Notes: generated from the letters alone by a model not told the origin. DNA of 64,000 nt from Pyronema omphalodes (GCA_024516155.1 JAJJXM010000093.1:62001-126000); one strand, 5' to 3'; positions 1 through 10,956 are shown, numbered from the stretch's first letter. Numbers and translations: made by a program.

Positions 1-362
1 TGCCATCAGGTGAGTACTCGATTTCCAGACCAAGGAAGCGAGAGGCACGGCCAAGGTCCGTCATTGTACTTAGAGCTGAGTGCGAGTTTGATCCTGTCTC
101 CTAAGCGATCCGGAGTAGTATTGAAGATAAGAATGTCATCTACATAGAGCAGCAGTAGCACCCCCGCAAATACGTAGAGGTTCGGGTCTGCAGAGGACTG
201 AACGAAACCGAGAGAGAGGAGATACTCATTGATTTCCTGCCACCACAGACGGGGGGCTTGTTTTAATCCATAAAGGGCTTGCTGTAAGCGCACAATAGAT
301 GACTTTTCCAAACGCGTATCCAACCAGTCGATGCCTTGGGGCATAGCCATATACGTGCAGTC
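1..362 (-). pseudogene. Ty1/copia reverse transcriptase fragment (duplicated)
   Basis: The reverse strand encodes the middle of a copia-type RT, with the family signature ALYGLKQAPRLWW and the catalytic LYVDDILI box. It is the duplicated counterpart of 14391-14752. It is broken at 349-362 (atatacgtgcagtc) by the insertion of the LINE that follows. The rest of the element lies left of the window. Confidence 0.93.
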
Positions 363-3029
363 TTATTTATTTATTTCTTTATTCATACACGCATCCAACT
401 GTAAGGTTATGGCGGAATCAACAAATTTAATACAATGTTGAGAACCTGGGGGCGATGCCAGGTCCCCACTGGGTAAGCCCCAGAGCTGTCTATGTGGGTG
501 GGAGTGTAGTCTCCCAAGTCTCGCCGTGCAGTTTTTCATCTAGCGTCGTCAGATGCAAGGAGCCCTGTGCGCTCGGAGGCCACCTCGCCGGGTCGATCCC
601 CCATTCCCTCCACCCTTCCCCTCCCATTTTTAACCATTTTTCCGCCTTTACTTCCTCCCCAAATCAAAACAGAGCAAAAGAAAAAGTAACTCCTCCGGGC
701 CACCGTCCCCGCGCCTCCCATCTCTCCCCGCTCTCCGTCCGCGTCGTCAACTCCTCTGCTCCCCCGCGCACCTCCTCCGCTGCTCCCTCCTGTCCGCGCC
801 TCTTCTCCTTCTCTACCTCCGCGCATCATCACCCCTCACTCGTCACCGTCTCCGATCTCCTCTCCCGCACGCCTTTTCATCTTCGCTTCCCCACCCATCT
901 CACGTTCCGCTTGACCTCCTCCAAAGAAACAAAAGAAAACAGGAAAAGTAACCCCTTGTCGTCCCCACGTTGCTCCTCCTGCCTCCTTTGCCTCGCTCCT
1001 CATCCCCTGCGTCTCCCCTCTCTCGCCTTCTCTGCGTCCTGTCCTCGTTCCTCTCCTTCCGACAGCGTCCTCGCTTCCACTCGACCCTCACTCGCCCTAC
1101 TCGTCGTCTATATACATATATATTATATTATTTTTATTTTTATTATTTTTTTTTTTTTTTTTTTTATTTTGATTTTTCATTAGTTATCGTGGGTTTCCGC
1201 GTGCTCGTCCGTCAGGTCCAGCAGCGTCCCGCAGCCCGTTGTCAGTGTATGAGGGGTGTCCTCTTCTGCGGGGTGAGTACTCAACTTCGCGTGTGCCAAT
1301 TCGTCGCCTTGGTGTCCGAGATCATGGTGGACAGAGCTTTCGTTCCGGCAGTCGTATACCAGATCGTGGGGAGAGTCAGTTGGCGTCGTCGGGGGATGTG
1401 CAGTGTGTGGCGTAGTTCAGTCCGCTGTGTGTTAAAGTTTGGGCATGAGAGAATCAGGTGCTTGGAGGTTTCTGGGGGGTGAAGTGGGCAATGGCAGGAG
1501 CGGGAGGGGTATTTGGCGGTGGGAGGGTGTGCTACGCAATCCAAAAAATACCCATCGCCTGTGCGGAGTCCCAGTATGACCGTCGATATCTTTCGCGGGA
1601 CGGTAGTGTATGCGCTATCGAGGCTTTTGCGGTGGGGGGCGTCGTACGTCTTGGGTTTTGGTGATGAAGAGTACCAGTCCACCCAGTCGGTAACATACTG
1701 CTCTCTTACCTGGCGTCTAATCCAGGAGAGGGAAATCGGGGGTGGCGCGGTGGGGTTAATGGAGGTAGCTGTTTTTGCCAGGAGATTGGCGGTGTTGTTC
1801 CCGGTGATGTCTGTGTGGCCGGGGACCCAATGTAGAGTTGCGGATGATCCGGAGCGGTGAAGGGCGGACGCCGTCGTGAGGATCGAGAGGGCGAGTTCCT
1901 GGCCCGGACCGTAGGAGGAGCGGGAGGCGCGGAGGATGGCTGCCTAATTGTCGGTGAATATGTGTATTTGGCGTTGGGTGTGTCTGTTGAGGGTGATGGT
2001 TCTTTGGCAGGTCGTGAGGCAGTCGTGTATCGCTCTAAGCTCAGCGTCAAATACTTCGGTTGTATCGCCCATCGGGATAAGTTCTTCCACTCGGAGAGGT
2101 AGGCCGTCGGTGATGCAATATCCCGCTCCGGTTCTTCCGTTTAGTTGCGAACCGTCAGTGTATGCGATAATGTTGCGGGGGTCTGCGCGGAGGGTCTGGA
2201 GCAGTGTGGTGTGTGCTGTATCTGCCTCTGGCTTCGGGAGGGAGGTGATGTTGATTTTGAGGCGGGGGCGTTCCCATGGGGCGGGATTGGGTTGCGATGT
2301 GTTTTCAATGGTATCGTCAGGTAGCACCCACTTGCTGACGGAGCGGAGCATAGTGACGAGACGAGAGGGGGCCGTGCCTGCTGACTGCCATTGATAGTCA
2401 TATTGGTATGGGCTGCAGATGGAGGAGTGGAAGTGATCGGGGATGGGGAAGGAGGTGGGGCAGCGTTTGACGACGGGGTGATTGGGGGGAAGAGAGAGGA
2501 GACGGAGGACGTATTTGCGAGTGCGGTGGTGTAGGCGGACTGAAACCGGGGGGATAGCTGCTTCGTTGTGTAGAGCTATGATTGGTGTCGAGGTGAAAGC
2601 GTTTAGAATTCGGCGGAGGGCAGAGTTGTGTTGTGTTTGTATTAAGTTGGCGAGGCTTTTTTGCCCCGTCCACCAGATCTCAGAACCAAAGTCGGACCTA
2701 GATATCACACACGCTATGTAAAGTGTTCTCGTCGCAGACAGGGACAAACCTGTTTCGTGACGTACGAGGCTGCGGAGGGCGTTGAGGGACCTAGCGGCGG
2801 CTGTCAGTCTTGTTTTTACATGATATGAGAAGGAGAGTTTTCTGTCAAGATATATTCCAATCCACCGAACTACGTCCGTCCGTCCTCCTTTCGTCACTGG
2901 GACAATGATGGTTCCATTTGGCAAGCGTACGTTTATGGCATCGGTGAGTGAGTCAGTGCGGGAGCGGTGAAAGTGCAGCAGCTCCGATTTCGAATCATCC
3001 AATGCTACAGCATTTGCTTGGGCCCAGTC
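363..3029 (-). mobile_element. LINE LA3, 3' half (family A, AAAT tail)
   Basis: Read on the reverse strand this is the 3' part of a Tad1-type LINE: end of RT, RNase H, a long 3' UTR (363-1179) and a tail of TTTA repeats on the + strand at 363-380. It is a near-perfect copy of 14753-17420. On its 5' side it is broken by TGE1, whose left border (cagtc then TGTCCC) is the same as at 17416-17421. The other half of the LINE is not present after TGE1, which agrees with a recombined junction. Confidence 0.9.
1180..3029 (-). pseudogene. LINE ORF2 C-terminal part: RT end and RNase H, broken
   Basis: The reverse strand shows the end of the RT domain and a type I RNase H with YTDGSQ and the DAELRAIHDC helix. 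An in-frame TAG directly follows FTDN (near 1944), exactly where related copies read a glutamine codon; CAG to TAG would do this. Downstream the frame resumes with the WVPGHTDIPGN-like region and the CxC-x3-H...H-x4-C motif typical of LINE ORF2 C termini, then is shifted again near 1300. The protein cannot be functional. Confidence 0.9.
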
Positions 3030-4149
3030 TGTCCCACCCTATATTGTGTGAGTATAGAATAGGTAACATGTATAACATTTAGAGAACATGGCAAACTCGA
3101 CAGGAGAATGAATAATAAGGTTAGTATTCCCGGGCCGGAACCCCCTGAGGAGCTCCAGCTAGCCACGTCACGTGATTCGTGACTTTCCGAAAGGACCTCA
3201 CGAGGATCCTGGCCCGAGGCGTCGCTACCTGTTCTTCACTATCAGTTTGGGAGGTTCACAGATGGATGGGAACGAGTATCAACTTACCTCATGGGTGTCG
3301 ACTTACCCATGAGAAAACTACAGACGACGCGGATGGAGAACAGAAGACGACGGCGAAGGGACACATCCTTATACTTGAGGATGTGTTCCACCAAGCACGG
3401 CTACCAGAGGGCTTGCAAGAGAAGGGAATTCTCAGGAGCATGCAAGGCAAGCGAATGGGATCATCCAAGGTCTGAGTTGGACGGATAGTCGGCCAAGGAA
3501 CAGGGCAGAGTCTAGTCAGCCAACAGGAGTGGAGCTCAGGACAAGGGTCAAGATTGCGTCAGCATGAGACGACGTTCTGCAGCAAGGAACACCACTCAGG
3601 GAAACTGTTGGATGGAACTGATATGACGCGACCTTAGGCCAATGACTACCAACTGCAAGATAAGACGGCGTTTGCGTACACATCAGGGTGTGGCTGCGCG
3701 CAAGTGCGCGCAGGTGGGGCAAATGACATCACACAGGAATGTGACGGGGCAGAGCGCTCCGGTAAGGCATAGTCTGCCTTATGATGTCAGATTCCTTCAC
3801 TCGCAATCGAGATTCTCTAGGGAGATCTATGATCAAGACGACTCATAAGATATATGACTCACATGTCATTATCAGAGGAGTCATTGCATTATGCGCTCAA
3901 GTGGAGTAACCCTTCACTAGGCGCTTAACCCCAATACCTGATTGAAAGGTGTGGTAGCACGGCGAGGAATGTCAAGGATTAATCTGACACGAAGGTCATC
4001 ATGCAAGTGAGCAATTAATATGATTGCGCATGCAGCATGACGCGAGTTATCAGCAGATTTGTCAAAGAATTGACTCACGTCTTATCTCCTAAGCTTAGTT
4101 TGGAAGTTTGTTCCCTTGGGAAGTCTGGGCGAACTTGTAGACGAACGTC
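3030..4149 (+). other. TGE1 leader with several perfect inverted repeats
   Basis: A 1.1-kb non-coding leader. Perfect 9-bp inverted repeats are visible at 3288-3296/3305-3313 (ctcatgggt), 3361-3369/3378-3386 (acacatcct) and 3694-3702/3705-3713 (ctgcgcgca). No long reading frame of recognisable function is present. By position this would be U3-like if the element is an LTR. Confidence 0.6.
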
Positions 4150-4156
4150 TATAAAA
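4150..4156 (+). promoter_or_regulatory. TATA box of TGE1
   Basis: The heptamer tataaaa stands about 215 bp before the ATG of the only ORF of the element. It is conserved in TGE2 in the same context (near 18541). Confidence 0.55.
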
Positions 4157-4367
4157 GACCCTAAGTCTTCCCACCGTCTCCTCCAGCATCAGCAACTTGA
4201 TCTCTTGTTACGACATATCTTATCTACACCATATACCTCGGGTGAGACCCTTAAGTTTATTCGGCCTGTGATCGATTAGTTTACTTTCGATCCAGTGCTC
4301 GCCCCCCTTTCTCCTCGTCTGTAGTTGCGCAGACTCCTCTCTTTATCTTGTTAAGAACATCTCTACC

Positions 4368-5765
4368 ATGTCTCAACGCAATCTCGACTCTTTCAGGTTC
4401 AGGAACACCATTAACGTCGGGTCCCCTCCTCCACCTTCCCCTGAAAGATCCACACCAACACCTAGTGGAGCGCGCAAACGCCCCACCATCCCACCTGCCG
4501 ATAATGAACCAAGACCGGCCACCGCCGGCGTTTCACTTGCCGAACCAGACCGCCAACTCCTCCTCCAGCTATCCCTACAAGTCGAGCGAATGGAGAAAGC
4601 CTTGCTTTCTTCCCAAGCCACCAGCACCAACCGCATACGCGAACTCGAGAAACAAGTCGCCTCGATCACGGCAGAGCTGAACCGTACGCGCCGACAACTC
4701 ACCGCCACCCCTGCACCCCACATGCCACCTGGCGACTCCACCGCAAGAGGAAGGTCCACCACTCGGGCCCCCACCCCAGCCGCCCCCAGACCACAGAAAC
4801 CAACCACCGGCAACCTTACCTGGGCTGAACGCGTCTCCGCATCAGTTGGAGGCAAGGATCAACAATTCACAACCGTGTCGCGCAAAAAGAAGAAGCCAAC
4901 ACCGGCCCCCATCATCCCGAAAGCCCTCCCCCGTATCGAAAGGGAGATTATCATCACACTGGACAACCCAACACTGACTAGGAGTCGAGAAAAAGAAGCC
5001 ACCAACGTGTTGATGTGCCTCAACAAAGACGTACTGATGGCCAACGATATCGCTCTTCCCACACTCACTCTTGCAAGGATCAATGACCACAACAAACTGG
5101 TATTGACGACCAACCCTACCACCCCGGCCTCTGCGTACGAACCATATATGCAGATGCTCCTCAACAGAATTCACTGGCTGAAACCAATATCCGGAACCAA
5201 CAATAGCCGCTGGACTAAATTCCTAGTCCACAACATCCCAACCGCAGCCAATGGTGTAGGCGTGCAAAAGCTTATCGAATCGACCTACCCCACCCTCAAA
5301 CTCATGCAAGAACCTCGCTGGCTAGTTCCAGATGAGCGCCGCCTCAACAAACAAGCCTCCACCATGGTGATCGCCCTTAGTGGTTTGGTCAACCTCAACC
5401 AAATCGGCACCAACACCCTCCTTCTCTGTAATCGTAAGTGCCGGATTACCGAATACTTCTCCTGGACACCAACCACCCAATGCCGCAACTGCCAGGTTTA
5501 CGGCCACCACACCTCCCTCTGCAAAGCGGAGAAACCCACCTGCGCCATCTGCGCCCAACCACACAGCAGCAAGGACCACCAATGCCCTGTCCCCTCCTGT
5601 CGCGCCGGAAAGTCCTGCACCCACCCACCTGTGAAATGCGCCCTTTGCAGTGCTGCTCACCCAGCAACCGACCCTCTTTGCCCCGTACGGATCAAACTTC
5701 TCCAGGCCGTGAAGGGCAAGGCCCCCGACGCTGATAATGATTTGTCTATGGAGCGCGAGCTCTAA
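4368..5765 (+). CDS. Gag-like zinc-knuckle protein of TGE1 (LINE ORF1 homologue)
   Basis: The 465-residue ORF starts at ATG 4368 (context taccATGtct), the start shared with TGE2. A Pro/Ser-rich head is followed by a predicted coiled coil (about 67-110, with RIRELEKQVASITAEL). A TWAERV motif (near 151) is also seen in fungal LINE ORF1 proteins. The C-terminal zinc array spans about 372-455: CRNCQVYGHHTSLC is a perfect C-x2-C-x4-H-x4-C, followed by CAICAQPH...HQC and CALCSAAH...C. The LINE ORF1 proteins of this window carry the same three-part array after a similar TEYF/TEFF motif, so I infer a nucleic-acid-binding protein derived from LINE ORF1. No RT, protease or integrase accompanies it. The frame is intact. 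Confidence 0.85.
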   Translation: MSQRNLDSFRFRNTINVGSPPPPSPERSTPTPSGARKRPTIPPADNEPRPATAGVSLAEPDRQLLLQLSLQVERMEKALLSSQATSTNRIRELEKQVASITAELNRTRRQLTATPAPHMPPGDSTARGRSTTRAPTPAAPRPQKPTTGNLTWAERVSASVGGKDQQFTTVSRKKKKPTPAPIIPKALPRIEREIIITLDNPTLTRSREKEATNVLMCLNKDVLMANDIALPTLTLARINDHNKLVLTTNPTTPASAYEPYMQMLLNRIHWLKPISGTNNSRWTKFLVHNIPTAANGVGVQKLIESTYPTLKLMQEPRWLVPDERRLNKQASTMVIALSGLVNLNQIGTNTLLLCNRKCRITEYFSWTPTTQCRNCQVYGHHTSLCKAEKPTCAICAQPHSSKDHQCPVPSCRAGKSCTHPPVKCALCSAAHPATDPLCPVRIKLLQAVKGKAPDADNDLSMEREL

Positions 5766-6189
5766 TGACTGCACAAATATCTTTCCACACTTGACAAACT
5801 CCCCACTTGACCCGCGTAATTCGTAGCTTTTCCTTTGTTTGTCTTTGTTTTTGAAAGGGCTAGTTTAGGTTTCCTTTGTAGGGTTTATGTGTTTTGTTTT
5901 TGTTTCTGTTTTTGTTTGTAATACCCTGGGCATAGCCGGACCTCCTGTACATAGTATTATAGGTCGCGCGGGTGGTTGTATCCCAGAGCAACTGCGGTGT
6001 TGCAGGGTATGGGCATGAAGTAGGTGGAGCGCAATAGCCATAGTAGCTCTAGTCGCAATAAAAGAAGATCAGATTAGTTTTACTCCCTAGCTTCTTGGGA
6101 ACTCTATTAGTTGATTATCTATCTCGCGAACGAAGCATTGACTGATCGAACAAACCTCTGTATTGAAAGCCTCAATACCCAGGTTCACA
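5766..6189 (+). terminator. 3' region of TGE1 with poly(A) signal
   Basis: Non-coding tail, T-rich at first. An AATAAA lies at 6057-6062, about 290 bp after the stop codon. The region ends in GGTTCACA. The same 3' region returns at 21,8xx-22266 and 31277-31584 in TGE2. Confidence 0.6.
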
Positions 6190-6405
6190 CTACCCCTACC
6201 AAGGAACTTACCACACGGCAACGGCGACCCCCCCCCCTGCATTCTCAACAACGAGCACCGAAACCCCCGGTTTTCTCATCGGATTCGGATTCGCAGCACT
6301 CTGTTACGTTATTCTCTGAACTTTCAGGGAATTCTACGTTGTTTTTGTTGACTTTTGTCGCAAAATCAGAGTTTTCACGAGTTTTGGCTTACCCCACCTC
6401 ACGAA

Positions 6406-8163
6406 ATGTCGCCAAAACAACGACAGAACAACGCCCGACCATCGAAACGGTCCGAAAACGCGTACAATGTTCTAGCCGACCTTCCTCATGATGGATCTAA
6501 TCCTACATTTGATGAAAGAGATGGAAAAGTTGATGAAGTTGATGGAAACCTCGCTGGAAAGCCCTTCCAGAGCGTGGTCTTGGCAGGATCACCAGTTCCT
6601 TCGGCTTCAACACACCAGCAGCAAGCGACACCTGAGCACAACCGATTCAGAGAATTTCGCCGCGATCTGGTTATTGCTATGCGAGACGCTATCGAAAAAG
6701 ACGACAACGACAGCAGCTTGAGCGCCCTGTTCTGTGAACATGAACCGCTTTTCACAGGAGCAAGCTTCCTGGGGATTCAACAGATCCACCGGGACACACA
6801 GCGACGCTTCAATACCCTCGATGACACCATACGCAACAACAGCGATGAGATGCGCCACAGATTCGACGTCATGATGACGAACTTCGACATTCTGACCGGC
6901 GAAAACACGAAGCTGCGCGCAGCATACGACTCTACACAGGCAGAAACAGCAGCTCTCAAGGCTGCTGTGGACGCCCTGACGAAGAAAATCGACGAACAGC
7001 AACAAGTCATTTCGGCGCCCCCCTCACCGAACCTCACGGCCTCTTCCTCAGCGATGGAAGAGATGACTATGCAACTGTCCGTCGTCCAACATGACATTCA
7101 GGATGTCCTGGACGCTGTTCGCAACCCTCCTGGCAAGAGAAAGCGAAGGGGAAGCGACCAGAACACCGAACCCACCTCATCGACAAACAGAAGACCGGTG
7201 CACCACAAACCGAGAGCGGCATCACCGGTGCGAAGCCTGATGCACTCGAAACATGCGACTACCGCCACCCAGGACAAGCTTGATGCCCTCAAGCCTATGT
7301 CCCCCCTACCTCTCCTCGCGATCACGTCGACCGAAGCGACACCGGAACCTCACCCTGCCAGTCCATCTGCTCAGGACACACCTCTACCCGACGCCCCAAG
7401 CACTGCCCCTGCTGCTACCGCCTCACGAATCAACTGGCAAAAAACGGATTGGGACACTTCTACCAGGGAGCTACAAACCCTCGCCGAGGCCAGTCACCCG
7501 TACTGGACACACCTCCGCGCAAACCCATCCGCAAGTAACCTAGACGAATGGGCCGCCCTCATTCGTGACTCCATTCACGCGGCTGCCCAAAAGGCGACAC
7601 CCACCCTCACACCAACTCCCCGCTCGAAGAGGTGGTGGACGGAGGAACTAAGCACGACTCGACGGAACATGCAGAGCGCAAGAAAGAGGTGGAAATCAAC
7701 TCGCCTCCCGGCCCATCATGCAGAGTACAAGCGCCTCCGAAACACCCATTACCGCAGAGTACGACACGCAAAGGACTCATTGTGGAAAGAATACCTGGCC
7801 GCCGCAGAAGGCCCCGATGTCTGGGCCGCCTTCAGATACACAAACCCCCGGCGCGCCCAACTGACCCCCCCAATAAAAACCCAGGTAGGTGGGATAGACA
7901 AGGTACACGTTGATTTCGAAGGCCAAATAAACGCCTTTCAGGCTCTTTTCCCACCCCCCCCCCACTGCCCCTCCGACTCAAATCCCCCCTACACACCCCA
8001 TCATCCCCTGGCACACAATCACCCCCGAAGAAATACGCCACGCTACTTACTCCTCCTCCCCCAAGAAAGCCCCCGGTCCCGACATGATAACGTTCGCATG
8101 CCTGAGGAGAGCCTACGATGCAATCCCCAAGGTGTTCGATGCGCTGTATGCAAGGCTAGGTGA
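6406..8163 (+). pseudogene. In-frame fusion of N-type ORF1 to LINE ORF2
   Basis: The first eukaryotic start is ATG 6406; upstream in-frame sequence lacks an ATG. Residues 1-~343 match the coiled-coil ORF1 of elements N2-N5: coiled coil about 130-200 and basic GKRKRRGSDQN near 243. After the motif DAPSTAPA the frame passes directly into ORF2 at RINWQKTDWD, the linker that normally follows the endonuclease. Zinc knuckles and the whole endonuclease are missing. The frame ends at a TGA after the start of the RT domain (GPDMITFACL is out of frame or altered around 8040-8163), where related copies carry about 60 more bases. The fusion may reflect a deletion in the RNA or DNA parent. Confidence 0.85.
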
Positions 8164-8171
8164 CAAATGAT

Positions 8172-10565
8172 ACCACCCAAGCTACAGCGCAGTTAAGGCC
8201 TATCGACCCATCGCGTTGCTGAACTGCATGGGAAAACTCTTGGAAAAACTTATGGCAACCCGGCTCAGCCTTATGGCGGAGTCACACAACATACTGCATG
8301 CAGACCAGATAGGCGGGCGCCTCAAACGCTCGGCTATCGACGCTGCAATGGCCCTAACGCACGAGGTCGAAGCGAATGCGGGGCGCCGCATGGTGACCTC
8401 CGCGCTATTTTTAGATGTGCGAGGAGCCTTCGACAATGTCTCTTCCGCGCGCCTCCTCACGACCATGCGTACACTGGGCTGCCCAACCGCAGTTGTCTCC
8501 TGGTGTGCAACTTTCCTAAACGACAGGACAACAGCCCTATCATTCGACGGACGAACAGACACACAGCGACCTATTAGGACGGGCATCCCCCAAGGTTCCC
8601 CGGCGTCCCCCATTCTCTTCCTCATCTACCTGCGCCCTCTATTTGAGAAATTACAAACGACTCACCCCACGTTATGGACCCCGAGCTACATGGACGACGT
8701 AGCTCTCGTTGCACACGGGCGTACCAGAGAAGAAAATGCCCGCGAACTGGAAGTCGCGGCTCGCACCGCCTTCGAATGGGCCCGAACAAATGCTGTAGCA
8801 TTCGACGATTCGAAATCGGAGCTGCTACACTTTCACCGCTCCCGCACAGAAACACTCACCGACGCCATAAACGTACGCTTGCCAAACGGAACCATCATTG
8901 CCCCAGGGACGAAAGGAGGACGGACGGACGTGGTTCGGTGGATCGGGATATATTTTCACAGAAAACTCTCCTTCTCATATCATGGAAAAACGAGACTGAC
9001 GGCCGCCGTTAGGTCCCTCAACGCCCTCCGAAGCCTTGTCCGTCACGGAACAGGTTTGTCCCCGTCTGCGACGAGAACACTTTACATAGCGTTTGTGCTG
9101 TCTAGGTCCGACTTTGGTTCCGAGACCTGGTGGACAGGGCAAAAAAGCCTCGCCAATTCACTACAAACGCAACGAAACTCTGCCCTCCGCCGAATTCTGA
9201 ACGCTTTCGCCTCGATGCCAATCTTAGCCCTACACAACGAAGCAGCTATCCCCCCGGTTTCAGTCCGCCTACACCACCGCACTCGCAAATACGTCCTCCG
9301 CCTCCTCCCTCTCCCCCCCAATCACCCTGTCGTCAGACGCTGCCCCTCCTCCTTCCCCATTCCCGATCACTTCCACTCCTCCATCTGCAGCCCATACGAG
9401 TATGACTATCAATGGCAGTCACCAGGCACGGCCCCCTCCCGTCTCGTCACTATGCTCCGCTCCGTCAGCAAGTGGGTGCTACCTGACTACATCATCGAAA
9501 ACACATCGCAACCCAATCCTGCCCCATGGGAGCGCCCCCGCCTCAAAATCAACATCACCTCCCTCCCGAAGCCAGAGGCGGCTACAGCACACACAACACT
9601 TCTCCAGACCCTCCGCGCAGACCCCCGCAACATTATCGCATACACTGACGGTACACAACTAAATGGAAGAACCGGAGCGGGATATTGCATCACCGACGGT
9701 CTACCTCGCCGAGTGGAAGAACTCATCCCAATGGGCGATACAACCGAAGTATTTGACGCTGAGCTTAGAGCGATACACGACTGCCTTACGACCTGCCAAA
9801 AAACTATCACCCTCAACAGGCACACCCGCCGCAAAATACACATTTTCACAGACAATCAAGCAGCCATCCTCCGCGCCTCCCTCTCCTCCTACGGTCCCGG
9901 CCAAGAACTGGCCCTCTCGATCCTCACGACGGTGTCCGCTCTTCGCCGATCCGGATCCTCCGTAACTCTACATTGGGTCCCTGGCCACACAGACATCCCC
10001 GGGAACGACACAGCCGATCTCCTGGCAAAAACAGCTACCTCCCTTAATCCCACCGCGCCTCCCCCGATTTCCCTCTCCTGGGTTAGACGCCAGGGACGAG
10101 AACAATATGTCACCGACTGGGTAAACTGGTACTCTTCATGACCAAAGCCCAAGACGTACGACGCCCCCCACCGCAAAAGACTCGACAACGCATACACTAC
10201 CGTCCCGCGAAAGATATCGACGGCCATACTGGGACTCCGCACAGGCCATGGCTATTTTGTGGACTGACTAGCACACCCCCCCACCGCCAAATACCCCTCC
10301 CGCTCCTGTCATTGCCCACTACATCCCCCACAAACCCCCAAACACCTAATCCTCTCCTGCCCGAACTTTAACACACAGCGGACTGAACTACGCCACACAC
10401 TGCACATCCCCCGACGACGCCAACTGACTCTCCCCACGATCTTGAATACGACCGCCGGCACGAAAGCTCTGTCCACCATGATCTCGGACACCAAGGTGGC
10501 GACCGCCGAATGGGCACACGCGAAGTTGAGTACTCACCCCGCAGACGAGGACACCCCTCGTACAC
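8172..10565 (+). pseudogene. LINE ORF2: RT and RNase H, with nonsense mutations
   Basis: Continuation of ORF2 after a short deletion near 8163-8190. The RT shows ALFLDVRGAFDNVSS, GIPQGSPASPILF and SYMDDVALVA (catalytic aspartates). RNase H shows YTDGTQ, DAELRAIHDC, FTDNQAAI and GNDTADLLAK, so all four acidic positions are present. A TGA follows WYSS at 10138-10140, and a second TGA stands in GYFVD*LAH near 10266, where other copies have cysteine. The final residues are cut by the gypsy junction at about 10565. Confidence 0.88.
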
Positions 10566-10907
10566 AATCGTCTATTCAATTTTCGCACCCTCCGGATCAG
10601 ACACGAACCGCAATACTACCGTGATCACCCCATCGGAAACCCCCGAAACAACGAGTCTTCGCTTTCGGACCCCACTCCCATGGAACCCGATGCTACTAGA
10701 AAACCAAGAATCACAGATAAATTAGAAGAAGAAAAAAGGAGAAAACAAAACGAGTGTTACAACTGCGGCAAACCCAGAGACTACTCCGCCCGCTGCCCCC
10801 AACGCAGTCCGTACTACGACCGAAGGGCATACCGAGCAGTCGAGGCTACGATGAGAGAAGATCCTGAAGAAGAAGGAATGTCGGGAAAAGAAGGTCCCTC
10901 GGAGTAA
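10566..10907 (+). pseudogene. Gypsy gag C terminus with zinc knuckle
   Basis: The end of a gag protein: a Glu/Lys-rich stretch, then CYNCGKPRDYSARC near 10754-10796. Compared with the usual C-x2-C-x4-H-x4-C, the histidine position reads aspartate, so zinc binding is probably weakened. The frame stops at TAA 10905-10907 and has no start of its own. Confidence 0.75.
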
Positions 10908-10956
10908 AAACACCACAGGCGCTGCTGGGGAAGAAAGCCATAAAAAAACCCCCCGA

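Larger units (their letters stand above)
1..4107. repeat. Segmental duplication, copy 1 (matches 14391-18497)
   Basis: This stretch is almost identical to 14391-18497. I count about eight substitutions and one poly(T) length difference up to position 3606. It covers a copia RT fragment, the 3' part of a LINE and the first ~1.1 kb of the TGE element. From about 4108 onward differences jump to several per 250 bp although both copies stay inside the same element, so the breakpoint lies between 3607 and 4108 within TGE. Copy 1 is cut by the window edge. Confidence 0.93.
3030..6189 (+). mobile_element. TGE1: 3160-bp TG...CA element with a gag-like gene
   Basis: The element begins TGTCCCACCC and ends GGTTCACA. 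It has a ~1.1-kb leader, a TATA box, one ORF, a ~420-bp 3' region and an AATAAA. Its borders are defined by the second copy (TGE2), which reconstructs to exactly the same 3160 bp after its insertions are removed. The left flank is cagtc but the right flank is ctacc, so the two flanks come from different insertions. I find no terminal inverted repeat and no second LTR. It may be an ORF-carrying solo LTR or an integrase-dependent non-autonomous element; the class is unknown to me. Confidence 0.82.
6212..10565 (+). mobile_element. LINE LA4, full 5' end but truncated 3' end
   Basis: The 5' end has the signature shared by all 5'-complete LINEs here: CACACGGCAACGGCGACC, a run of C, then TGC. The body is an ORF1 fused to ORF2, and it stops abruptly at about 10565 within the last codons of ORF2, where gypsy sequence begins. 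Loss of a LINE 3' end is not expected from target-primed integration, which starts at the 3' end, so the right border must be a later deletion or recombination. The 22 bases 6190-6211 between TGE1 and LA4 are unassigned flank. Confidence 0.85.

Noticed and set aside
455..1183. Long Ser/Pro-rich open frames on the + strand (also 14845-15873, 62168-63138)
   Set aside because: They lie antisense to LINE 3' UTR and ORF2 ends, are low-complexity and have no domain; explained by pyrimidine-rich composition.
3030..6189. TGE as a DNA transposon with terminal inverted repeats
   Set aside because: TGTCCCACCC and the complement of GGTTCACA share only scattered bases; no transposase is encoded.
6355..6405. 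Earlier start of the N-type ORF1 frames (also at 31113, 36283, 37579, 47350)
   Set aside because: The open frame extends there only with TTG; the first ATG is 17 codons later in all copies.
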